The position numbers were made by a program, and so were the translations under genes. From Peltaster fructicola (Eukaryota; Ascomycota; Dothideomycetes): a stretch of 64,000 nucleotides of DNA. Each line of letters begins with the position of its first letter. The first letter of the stretch is position 1. The notes below the pieces were generated by a model. The model had not been told where the DNA came from, did not search any database, and saw nothing but the letters and a program-made list of their open reading frames with translations. Location of the stretch: the NCBI GenBank assembly GCA_001592805.2, contig CP051139.1:2046001-2110000 (forward strand). Reading direction: 5' to 3'. Shown in pieces: positions 19,865 through 29,266 of this stretch.

Positions 19865-21982
19865 ATGCCCCCCTCCATGGCAGCCCTGCTGATAGAGGAG
19901 CTGCAGCATATACAGCTGACCGGTGAGTATCTGCGATCTTCAACCATATCGACATCTCATTGTGCTCCCAGCTCTCTGACCATGGCTGACATTTTGGCGC
20001 CTTTCAACTCTGATCGTCCCGGATCACTATTGATGCCAGCAGTGTATGACAACCACAACATCGATGTTATTCCTCCCATGTCGGTGGACAGCTCCGCTAG
20101 GTGGTATCTAGAGCTCACTGAACGGACTGACGGACAGACAATGCCCGACATCCACTCACCACAGCCGCTTTCACGCAAGCAAGCTGTGAGAAGGTCGCAG
20201 TCTCCTCGATTCGGTCGTTCCATCAATATCGCGCAGGATGTCAACTCTGACACGAGCTCGATGCCAGCTCTGTCCAGCTCGTCATCTGCATCTTCTTCCA
20301 GGCATTCTTCGGCAACTTCTTCAGACAGTGATGCAGACCGATATGTCCTTCTCACGAAAGAGAGCACGTCGGATGTCTACATGAGTTGTTCTGAGACATC
20401 CAACCACGAGGTCATGCTTCCATCGCTTTCGCACGGCACGAATGGCTGCCAGGATGAGCCTCGCTGTGTGCTTGACAGGCAAATGATGAGTACGCCACCA
20501 CACGTTGACCACTCCAGCCGAACAAACGAGGCAATACCAGATGTGGCAGAGTCACTATGTGAGGCACCACCGGAAGGCACTCTTGAGTTCTCGACTGACT
20601 CGGACAACTCATCCGCCATCACGGCGATCGAGGTATTCACTAATCTGCATGCTCGTGGGAACTCTACGGATGCGGAAAACTCCACTGACAACCACGTGAA
20701 CGATGGAGTGAGCTCTAACACCAATGAATCACGTCTCAAAGGTAAAGAAACCTTATCTTCCATTCGAAATATATCGTGGGAGCTCATTGAGGAGCAAGAC
20801 GTACGCAGCTTCTGTCTCGCATATGATACACCATCGGGCGCACCTACCGCAGATATGGGTGCTGTGCTGAGCATCCAGTCAAGATGGAGAGATAACAAGA
20901 CTTCCTCTACACACAATGCGCAGTCCACGTGCATTGACTCGGCGCTATCAACATCACCAGAACAGGAAGTTGTTCCACCTCAGAACACACTCGCTCGTAG
21001 ACTTCGACTGTTGACTCGTGAAAGTGAGCGAGTTCTCATACGCAAGCGCAACCAGCAAATAGAACGACTCGCAGCTCAAGTGGCACACAACGAACAACGC
21101 ATGCAAGAGAGTCTTGCCAGGCTTCACGCCGAAGAACTAGCATTTCAACAAAGGGCAGAACATCTACGACTCGAAGCACGTCGTCAAGAAGAATCAGACC
21201 GCGAGACCGCCTTGGCATTACAAAAGAGCTTGGACGAAGAAGACGCTGAAGCATGCCGACTTGCGGAACAACAGGCTCGCCTCATGGAGTGTACGGTATG
21301 CGGAGATCAGAAGGACAAGGACGACTTCCCTGGAAAGGCGCCTACTACAAGATGTCAGCACGCTTCGCGAGTCTGCGCAGATTGTTTAGACAGCTGGATC
21401 GCCTCGGCACTCAACGACCACGGTATCGATGGCATCAAGTGTCCTGAATGTCCGGAAAAGCTGGCGTATGCGGATGTACAAGCTGTTGCCACTGCGGCAA
21501 CGTTTGCGACATACGACAAGGCGACAACTATGCAGGCACTTTCATCACTGCCGGAATTTGCTTGGTGTCTGGCGCCGAACTGCAAATCAGGACAGCTCAA
21601 CATCGATAACTCGAACTTCATGGACTGCGTGTCTTGCGGCTACAAACAGTGTCTACGGCACAAGGTGGCCTGGCATTCGGGAGAGACGTGCGAGAAGTAC
21701 GAGTACCGCACATCTGGAGCCAAAGCGAAAGAGGAAGAAGAGAAGACGTTGGCGATGCTCGACTCGATGAGCAAGATCTGTCCTGGTCCGAATTGTGGTT
21801 GGCGTATTCAGAAGACAGATGGCTGCGACCACATCACTTGCCGGAAGTGCCAGTTTCAGTTCTGCTGGCAATGCCTGGCGTCACATGTCGAGATCAAGAA
21901 GGTCGGCAATACTGCACACAAGAAGGACTGCAAGTTTCACTCCAACAACCTGGACCTGGCTTGGCCGTTCAACAGGCATTGA
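19865..21982 (+). CDS. RBR (RING-IBR-RING) E3 ubiquitin ligase
   Basis: An open frame of 705 codons. The first 370 residues are Ser/Thr-rich and disordered. Residues about 375-470 are a Glu/Gln/Arg-rich helix resembling a ubiquitin-interacting motif (ETALALQKSLDEED). The catalytic module follows: RING1 (CTVCGDQKDKDDF...CPECPEKL), an IBR (CLAPNCKSGQ...CVSCGYKQC) and RING2 (CPGPNCGWRIQKTDGCDH). RBR ligases take ubiquitin from E2 onto a RING2 cysteine before transfer; by position that is Cys654 in GCDHITC. The start is uncertain. A perfect donor GTGAGT at 19923 and a CCCAG at 19967-19971 would define a 49-bp intron; if it is spliced, the first ATG gives only a 21-residue upstream ORF and translation would start at ATG 19982 (context gaccATGG), giving 666 residues. 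Confidence 0.93.
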   Translation: MPPSMAALLIEELQHIQLTGEYLRSSTISTSHCAPSSLTMADILAPFNSDRPGSLLMPAVYDNHNIDVIPPMSVDSSARWYLELTERTDGQTMPDIHSPQPLSRKQAVRRSQSPRFGRSINIAQDVNSDTSSMPALSSSSSASSSRHSSATSSDSDADRYVLLTKESTSDVYMSCSETSNHEVMLPSLSHGTNGCQDEPRCVLDRQMMSTPPHVDHSSRTNEAIPDVAESLCEAPPEGTLEFSTDSDNSSAITAIEVFTNLHARGNSTDAENSTDNHVNDGVSSNTNESRLKGKETLSSIRNISWELIEEQDVRSFCLAYDTPSGAPTADMGAVLSIQSRWRDNKTSSTHNAQSTCIDSALSTSPEQEVVPPQNTLARRLRLLTRESERVLIRKRNQQIERLAAQVAHNEQRMQESLARLHAEELAFQQRAEHLRLEARRQEESDRETALALQKSLDEEDAEACRLAEQQARLMECTVCGDQKDKDDFPGKAPTTRCQHASRVCADCLDSWIASALNDHGIDGIKCPECPEKLAYADVQAVATAATFATYDKATTMQALSSLPEFAWCLAPNCKSGQLNIDNSNFMDCVSCGYKQCLRHKVAWHSGETCEKYEYRTSGAKAKEEEEKTLAMLDSMSKICPGPNCGWRIQKTDGCDHITCRKCQFQFCWQCLASHVEIKKVGNTAHKKDCKFHSNNLDLAWPFNRH

Positions 21983-22784
21983 TAATGAGAAGCTGGTATC
22001 GATCATGAAGCTCAGACATACCGTTCTCTGTCTGGGTCAGTGAATGCATATGTCAACCTCATCCTGGATCGATCATGAGGCTAAGACGTACCGATGGCTC
22101 TTGTCGGAATCATCCACGCACTGAAGTTGATATGCGCATGTGGAGCGAGAGGCACATCCAGCTGCTGGCGATTCATCCTCGCCTGCACATAATAGCCGAG
22201 TCAAATGCTGTGTTGATCAAAAAACATGATGGTTATACCCATGCTGCACACAGAGGCAAAGCCTCGAGTTGATGTCAGATGACTTCAAGTTGATGATATA
22301 TCAATAAGCTGTCTCTCACAAGTAGAGCAAATACGGCTGCAAGCCAATCTTTACTCCGTTCAGAGCCATTCCTCTTATACAGAATTGGCCGGCTGCCATT
22401 ATGCCGTTCTGCACTATGCTCTTCTGCTGTTGGTGTCGTCTTACTGGAAGCTTGAATTGGTATGCAATACTGTTAGGCTCCTCTGCAGTTGCAACATTCC
22501 CATCCAAATGCAGAGCTCGTAGAGCACTTGACCTAGAGTCCTTCTCGATACGTTATTCGGGTTTGCTTCGGTGGCCTTGTCTCTGAGCGACTTTACAGTC
22601 AGTACACATTTGATGCTCGCAATGCCCGTGTCATCGAAGACTCGTAGCACATCTCCGGCGTGCACCTTCATTACATCAGACTGCTCTCGGATATTTCTGG
22701 GTTATGCAGCAGTGACTGCTTTTCGGTATGTTGAACCAGGTCTCAGTAACGGGGTCACCGTGACCTGACAATTTCAGCTCAGAC
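21983..22784. other. Convergent intergenic region with a short duplication
   Basis: Lies between the 3' ends of the RBR ligase gene and the small membrane-protein gene. A stretch near 21990-22018 (ggtatcgatcatgaagctcagacatacc) recurs in altered form near 22066-22094. No gene recognised. Confidence 0.5.
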
Positions 22785-23448
22785 TCATCTGTCGTTGTCA
22801 GAGCTGGACTGCTCTTTCTTTAAGGCAACAATCTTGTCCTCAAGTACAGCAATCTCAACCTCTACCCTCAGAAGTTTCTCCCGAAGCATTGCTGCATAGT
22901 CGTCATCGCTGAGAGGTTGCAAAGGACTCCAAGCACTCTGCGAAAGCGATTTCCAGAAGCCAGGCGTGGTTCTTGCCGTCTCGGGCACATGATACCATGC
23001 ATTGGCTAGCATCTGCCCTCCTGCACCAAGGCCTGCCATAACGATAGTCCTTGGTATGACCACTTTTGGCCCACGGAGCAAGAGACCTGACATGCCTCCT
23101 GACACCGCACCAGCGATCGCACTCGCCTGAGTCAGGTCGCCTGCATTATGCACTGTATTCGTCGATTGCAGGAGTGAAAGCCGTAATGCCCAGAAGCTGG
23201 AACCAATCAAAGCCAATTGCACTGAGGATGAAATACCGAAGATGATAGGAGTCGTGTTCTTCAAGATTCCTGCAGTGCTGCCAACAAGAAAGCCGATGCC
23301 TCCTGAGACTTGTGAGTGACCACCAAGGATATATTCCTGCGTTCGTACCTGATGCTGCACCGACCTTCAGAGCTGGGACGACTATAGACGTATAGTCATC
23401 GCGTTGGACCATCGTTGCAGACACTGCTTGTGCCTGCGGTGATGGCAT
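22785..23448 (-). CDS. Small Gly-rich multi-pass membrane protein, uncharacterised
   Basis: Two exons, 23448-23349 and 23302-22785, with a 46-bp intron (23303-23348, donor GTACGA, acceptor CTCAG), give 205 residues. The body carries three or four hydrophobic segments with Gly/Ala/Ser patterns (GGIGFLVGSTAGIL, PIIFGISSSVQLALIGSSFW, AIAGAVSGGMSGLLL, VIPRTIVMAGLGAGGQ), followed by a C-terminal amphipathic helix rich in Glu and Lys. This spacing recalls the Tim17/Tim22 superfamily of mitochondrial membrane proteins, but I do not see the family's signature clearly. It is divergent from the eIF4B gene, 250 bp away. Confidence 0.75.
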
Positions 23449-23698
23449 CAGTCGATACCGACTATGACGGGTTGTCTGCAGTGGCCGTGTAGTCGATGGG
23501 GACGGACTTTGGAGATGGACCGTGCGCTCATTCGATTAATTTTGGCCTCCTCCACCTCTTCGCGCACAACGAAGACATACACGAACCGTCAAGTCGACTG
23601 CCACGCCAGTCACCCTAAACAGAACACAACAACGAGCAGTCCGATACTGCTCTTTCGGTCAAGTGTGAACTACACTCGACCGCACTCAAACCGCAATC
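23449..23698. promoter_or_regulatory. Shared divergent promoter region, membrane protein and eIF4B
   Basis: Only 250 bp separate the two divergent start codons, so the promoters and leaders of both genes must overlap here. No specific element identified. Confidence 0.45.
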
Positions 23699-25585
23699 AT
23701 GGGTACGTCGCTGCTGATGCTGGCAAAGCATTAGCCTCGCACATTTCGTCGCGTGGGACCTGACCATGTATTGCAGCTCCCAAGAAGAAGCAAGAGAAGA
23801 TGGCCCTAGGCGACTTCTTGACCAACCAAGGTCAGTGACTTGAGGACGGCTATGTGGTCGCAAAGCATTGACAGTAGTACAGCGCTTGGCTCATGGGCAG
23901 ATGAGATGGACTCCCAGCCAATTCCAAGTGCCCCAGCATACAGCAGTGGCGCAGGTAGCGCTTTTGGCGGTGGTAGTGAAAGACGAGCATTCAGCAGCCA
24001 GCAGTCATGGGGCGGAGGAGCGGACAGACCAGCACGCGGAGGTATGGGAGACAGAGGAGCAAGCTATGGTATGAATGGAATGCGTCGTCGACTTCTGACT
24101 ATCAAGGCTGACCCCGAGGACTAGACCGACCACGATTCTCCGATCGCGAGCAACTTCCACTGCCAGACAAGCCTCCTTACACTGCACATCTTGGCAACCT
24201 TGCATTCGACGTTACCCAGGCCGACATAACCAGTTTTCTCGCCGATTGTGAAGTCACCAGCATCAGAATCGTAGAAGACAAGATGGACCACAAGCCAAAA
24301 GGATTTGGCTACGTCGAGTTTGGCACCTTGGAAGGATTGAAGAAGGCTCTCACATTGACAGACACGCAATTCATGGGCCGACCAATACGAATCAGTGTTG
24401 CCGAGCCACGTAAGCCAACGATTGAAAGCTTTGGGACCAATATACTGACTTGACACAGCAAAAGACCGAGCAGACACACGTGACTTCTCCGACTGGTCAC
24501 GAAAAGGTCCTCTGCCAAACCTCCCATCACAAGGTCGTCAGCCGTCGCGTGGCTTCAATCGCGGTGGTAACTTCGACGACAGATCAGACGCAGGCAGCGA
24601 ACGAGGCGGCAGCAGACGACCAGCATTCTTCTCCGAGGACAGCAAGGTCAGAGACTTCGGCAACTGGGAGCGCAAAGGCCCTCTTTCACCAGCGCCAGGT
24701 GCTGGACCTCCTGTCCGAGACGGTGGCAGGTTAAGAGAAGGCGGTACACCTCGCGAAGAGAGATCAGGTGCGTCATGGGGCGAGGGCAGAGCAGATGCAG
24801 GATCACGTCCACCACGAAGGGAATTCCAGGAAAGGCCTGCAGTTGAACGAGCACCTACCGCTGCCGAGCAGGACAACCAATGGCGTTCGAAAATGCGTCC
24901 AGATCCTTCTCCCGCAGCTACGCCTGATGCCTCGACACCGTCCTCACCTCAGCCACAAGCTGTCAAGGAACGACCAAGACTGAATCTGGCCAAGAGAACC
25001 GTTTCCACCATCGACACAGACGTTGCATCATCAGGTGCCGATTCCAAAGCATCGCCATTCGGCTCCGCACGACCGATCGATACTGCTACTCGCGAACGGG
25101 AAGTTGATGAGAAGCGACAGGTTGCTATTCGTGAGAAGAAGGACGCTGATGACAAGGCCAAGGCTGAGAAAGCAAGCCGTGATGCCGCACCTAAGTCTCG
25201 CGGTCCAGCACAAGACGGCGCAGAGAAGGTCACATCTCCTAGCAACGAGAGTGGACCACGAAGAGGCTCCCGCCAACCAAACGGCACCAAAGCGAAGGAA
25301 AATGGCGATGCTGCACCACAGAAGGATCGACCAAGCTTCAGCATACTCAAGAGAGATGCGGGAGAAGAGGAGGGAGACAGCGAAGCTGACATGCCAGATG
25401 CGTCGGCCAACGGCAACATCATTGGCGACAAGGAGACCAAGCCACAAGAGATTGTGCAAGAGGTCTCAAAGGACGGCGAGGGTGGTGAGGCCACTGCTGA
25501 AGCATTGGAAGCAGATGGCTGGAGCACCGTTCCACAAAAGGCAAAGAACAGCCGTCGTGGTGGTGCTAGAGCACTCGCATCCTAA
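23699..25585 (+). CDS. TIF3: Translation initiation factor eIF4B
   Basis: Five exons: 23699-23702, 23777-23830, 23883-24068, 24125-24409 and 24459-25585 (introns 74, 52, 56 and 49 bp), giving 551 residues. The first exon holds only ATG plus one base. The protein begins MAPKKKQEKMALGDFL and contains LGSWADEMD, a hallmark of fungal eIF4B. An RRM follows (RNP2-like YTAHLGNLAF, RNP1-like KGFGYVEFG), then two copies of a DFxxWxRKGPL repeat like those of yeast Tif3, then a charged, disordered tail rich in Lys, Glu and Arg. eIF4B stimulates the eIF4A helicase and promotes mRNA loading on the 40S ribosome. All junctions keep the frame and the domain sequence. Confidence 0.93.
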
Positions 25586-25931
25586 TTGTACTCTATTGCA
25601 GCCTGCATCCTGTTATCAGCCAAATGTCCTTGGCGAGCGCTGGCAGAATCTTCCTACGGCGAGGCTCTTCACATAAGTCACCATGTTGCTCACTGCGAAG
25701 GCGTTTGTGGCGAATGGTCACGGTAGGAAGTACTCTTTGGTTTTGCATGGAGTGGTCATAATGGAAGACAGACGCACCTCATCATTTCATGTCATCAATG
25801 AATCGAAAATGTGATTACTCTCGTGTCGTGGCTCATTGTTCATACTGTCATGCTATATCCTAGCTTATGCACAAGATCTGTCCTTGACCAAAAGTAACTT
25901 TGTGCCTAGCCATACCACAAGCAGCCTTCGC
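25586..25931. other. Convergent 3' flanks of eIF4B and PDI genes
   Basis: Short region between the convergent 3' ends of the two genes. It presumably holds both untranslated ends; nothing else seen. Confidence 0.5.
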
Positions 25932-27075
25932 CTACAACTCTTCCTTGGGAGAGACAGTCTCGTCCTTGCTGAAGATGCTGAGGATATTGCTGCGGCTGGT
26001 GAGGTCGTCGAGCTTTTCTGGAGACAGGCCACCCTTCTTAAGGAGACTTTGGAGACGCGCGAGCTCCTTCTCAACGTATTGAGCGTTGTCCTGGGCCTTC
26101 TTTGCGACCTTGTTGTAGTATTCGGCGTACTTGTCCTGGAGGCCAACTGTAGCCTTTTCAAGCTCAGTGTATGCAGCAGCTCCTCCCGACTTCAAACTGC
26201 CAACGAGCTTGTCCAGTGCTGGGATGGTGCCCGCAATTGCATCGAGACCACCACCAACGATTCGGTGAGTGCCGGTCTTGTCGTTGATGTAGCTGATGAG
26301 CTCAGCCTGGGCACGACCACCGGAGTAGTCGATTGGCTCAGAAGAGCCCTTTGGATAGAACTTGATGGTTGGGTAGCTTGAGACACCAGCTGCCTTGGCA
26401 ACGGCCTTTGCGTTTGGAGCTTCGCAGTCGACCTTGGCAATCGTGACATTTGGCTCGTAAGCGAAGTCGTTGGCGAGCTTCTCCCAGGTTGGTGCAAGAG
26501 TCTTGCAGTCTGTAGCACGTTAGCAAAGTTGTCTGAGCCGGGGCTGCTCTCGACTCACGTCCGCACCATGGTGCAGTGAAGGCCACAAGGACGTTCTTGT
26601 CTGCGCCAACAGCCTGCTTGAACGTTGTGTCTGTCAACATCTCAACGTGAGACTTGTCCGCCCTCTTCGTCTTGGTCTTGATTCCAGTCTTCTCAGTGAT
26701 GAAAGCACTCAGGCTCTCAAGATCACGCCCAGAGGAGTAATCAATTGGGTCCTTGCTCTTGCCATCGAACCACTTGAGCGTTGGGAAGCCCTGCACACCG
26801 AACTTGCGGCCAAGATCCTTGTGCTCGTCAGCATCGACCTTGGCGATGACAACCTTGTCCTTGGAGGACTCGAAGGCTGTTGCGAGCTCCTCGTAGATTG
26901 GAGCGAGGGTCTTGCAGTGGCCACACCATGGCGCGAAGAACTCGACGAGTGCTGGCTTGCCCGACTTAAGGACGACAGAGTCGAAGTTGTCTGGTGTGAG
27001 GTCGATGACAGCTGAAGCAGCTGCTGAACCGACCACAGCCAGCGCTGCGGCGAAGAATGAGGCAAAGCGAGTCAT
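25932..27075 (-). CDS. ER protein disulfide isomerase, two thioredoxin domains plus ERp29-like tail
   Basis: Two exons, 27075-26559 and 26509-25932, with a 49-bp intron (26510-26558, GTGAGT..TACAG, branch CTAAC), give 364 residues. Residues 1-22 are a signal peptide. Two thioredoxin domains follow, each with an APWCGHCKTLAP active site. The intron cuts the His codon of the second CGHC, so a single reading frame without splicing would miss it. Each domain ends in the usual FPTLKWF or YPTIKFY cis-Pro segment. The C-terminal 100 residues are a helical ERp29-like (D) domain. The last four residues, KEEL, resemble an ER retrieval signal of the HDEL/KDEL type. It catalyses disulfide formation and exchange in secretory proteins. 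The architecture matches the fungal ERp38/Tig-type PDI rather than canonical Pdi1. Confidence 0.93.
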
Positions 27076-27632
27076 GGTGATAGTTGAGGAAGTGAGAAGG
27101 GAGTTGCAGAAGTGTGAGACTGCTTAAACAATGCTCACACACCAGCGATTGCCCGGTAAATAATTATTAAGCTTTCGAAGTGAACAGCTGGAGCATCGAG
27201 CACTTACTCCATGTGGCGAATGAGAGTGCCGCAACATGGGTGTCCCAGAGAGTCAGCAGTCAGATAATCGCATAAGCACAACAGCTGCACATTCATCAGA
27301 TGGTGAGCAAACGATCTTTGTTGTATTGGAGTTAGAGCTGTATGGTTGACCTATCTGACAATGTGAGATGAGCGATAACACAAAGCATTTCACAAACGTC
27401 TAATCTACAGCGACGTACTGCCAGTCGTGTAAGATCCAAGGTGGGTATCATAAGAAGTAATGTCTAATCCTGAGACGAATTTCAGGTGTTGCTCGTGGTG
27501 GTAGTGCTCGGTCTGCCTGGTCATTCATCCTAAGTCTCGACCAGATGAAGACTCAAGCCTCACTAAAGGAGCCCGACTGTCCAGAAGCACGATCTGAGCG
27601 CGGTTTGGGCACGCTCTGAAGACCTAAGCCTC
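27076..27632. other. Intergenic, promoter of the PDI gene
   Basis: Holds the promoter of the PDI gene and the 3' flank of the hydrolase gene, both on the minus strand. An AT-rich run (taaataattatta, about 27158-27170) lies some 90 bp upstream of the ATG. I looked for an unfolded-protein-response-like element and could not identify one. Confidence 0.45.
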
Positions 27633-29003
27633 TCAATCCAGATCGAAATCTTCAGTATCGCTCATGTTGAAGTCGCGTGGCTCTTCCACAATATCGTCTC
27701 GATAGTCTGAGCTCTCATACCACCGTTGATCAATCCAGTGCACAATCTGATCCCTAGTCTGTGGAAGAAGCCAGGTGAAGTATCCAGGATTTCTCGGTGC
27801 GATGAACATCGTTCTGTGTGCCGTTAACTCGTCTCCGGCCATTTCGTTGGTACACTGCACCCAACGACCTTTAGACTTGCTCGGGTCCTTGGCGAAGTTT
27901 TCCACTTTGTCTCCATCCTTCATCTCATCTGCAAGGTGAGGCACAGATGGATCATCTGCAGGGATGACTGGAGGTGCTGAGGGTGTCCTTCTCACACCAA
28001 CACTAGCGGTGATATCGGACGATGTGTTCTGCGGTATGAAGCAGAATGTTCGTGTTATGCCGGGACCAGAGCCTGGATAGTTTGAAACTCTGTTCATCTT
28101 GTCTCCAAGAGCGACGTAGAAGTCTGCAAAGCCGATACCTCGCTCTTCCGAGAGATTGATGACAGCCTCCAAGCGGTTCTTGAGCTCCTCTCCTCGACCA
28201 AGACAGCTGATGAACTCCAGATGACTGCTCACCCACTTCATGCCCTCACTGAGGTGCTTCCAGTTCCAAAGAGCTACTCCTGCTGCAGTGGCAACAGCTG
28301 CTGTAGCACCAGTGTACATGGCAACCTTCCCAAGCACACTCCAAACAGTGCTTGAAGTTGTGCTCGCCTGTGCTTGGCTAGCAGGCGAAGTAAGACCCAT
28401 CCTTTCGCTCGCTTGTGTTACTGCCAGCCATGTCTCTCCGGCCTTTTTCCATCCATCTTCTGCGCCATATGCCACAACACTCGGACTGATACCCAGGAAA
28501 GGCGTGTCCAGTGCTAGGATTGCTCGGATGTGAGGGTAGAAGGCGGCTGGATACTCTCGTGGAGTGGGTTGTCCTAAATCTGGCGCAGACAGTCCTCCTC
28601 TTGATTCGCTTCGTTCAAGTGGTGTTGCCGGCTTGGACGAAGGTGGTGACCTCACTGACATGGCTGCCTTGTCACCTGTGATGCTGAGAAGAGTCTCTGC
28701 AGCCACGATACCACCCATTGAGTGGCCGATCAGGATGACGTGCACAGATGGATCCAGGACTGGCGACGGCGCATCGTTCTTGGCTTCGAGGCTCATTACT
28801 TTGTCGTGGAGCCATTCTCGAAACCTGACGATACAAGCGAGGAGATCGCCCCTTGTCTCAAACTGTGGGTATTGTGCAGCAACGACTTCGATGCGTGGTA
28901 GTTCTCGCTGCACGAGCTTCTGCAGATCGTAGGGATATTGCTTGAAGGTCGTGTCAGAGCCCTTGAAGCCGTGGACAAATACCAACAGCAATGATTTACG
29001 CAT
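27633..29003 (-). CDS. Alpha/beta-hydrolase, putative lipase/serine esterase (DUF676-like)
   Basis: A single-exon frame of 456 codons. The N-terminus LLLVFVHGFKGSDTTF is the oxyanion strand of an alpha/beta-hydrolase. The nucleophile elbow GHSMGG is present with Ser95, followed by ILALDTPFLG, typical of the DUF676 putative serine esterases. A hydrophobic segment near residues 228-250 (VAMYTGATAAVATAAGVALW) may be membrane-inserted. The C-terminal half ends in an acidic tail (SDTEDFDLD). The substrate is unknown; relatives act on lipids or protein-linked lipids, but I infer nothing more specific. The protein may be membrane-associated. Confidence 0.85.
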   Translation of the reverse strand: MRKSLLLVFVHGFKGSDTTFKQYPYDLQKLVQRELPRIEVVAAQYPQFETRGDLLACIVRFREWLHDKVMSLEAKNDAPSPVLDPSVHVILIGHSMGGIVAAETLLSITGDKAAMSVRSPPSSKPATPLERSESRGGLSAPDLGQPTPREYPAAFYPHIRAILALDTPFLGISPSVVAYGAEDGWKKAGETWLAVTQASERMGLTSPASQAQASTTSSTVWSVLGKVAMYTGATAAVATAAGVALWNWKHLSEGMKWVSSHLEFISCLGRGEELKNRLEAVINLSEERGIGFADFYVALGDKMNRVSNYPGSGPGITRTFCFIPQNTSSDITASVGVRRTPSAPPVIPADDPSVPHLADEMKDGDKVENFAKDPSKSKGRWVQCTNEMAGDELTAHRTMFIAPRNPGYFTWLLPQTRDQIVHWIDQRWYESSDYRDDIVEEPRDFNMSDTEDFDLD

Positions 29004-29266
29004 GACGGGCGGATGTTGGCTCGAAGGCCAGACTCCGATTGCGCTATCGTGTGATCATTGTATATTGTCTGACAACAGTGCTGCCTACATCAGAGTTTAG
29101 TATTTGAGAGACGCCAGACCCCGGCGCGATGCCGAGGTGCTTCATGTGCCGCTAGGCAGACAGGAAATGCATTGAGCAGAGGTATCGTTAAAATGATTAC
29201 AGAATGCCAGTGGATCGCTCGCCCTGTTTCGTATGATTAATCGTGTCCAACGCCTTCAATGCTCGT

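Noticed and set aside
20377-20934. Antisense ORF of 185 codons within the RBR ligase gene
   Set aside because: It lies opposite the Ser-rich coding region and has no features; a shadow of the sense gene.
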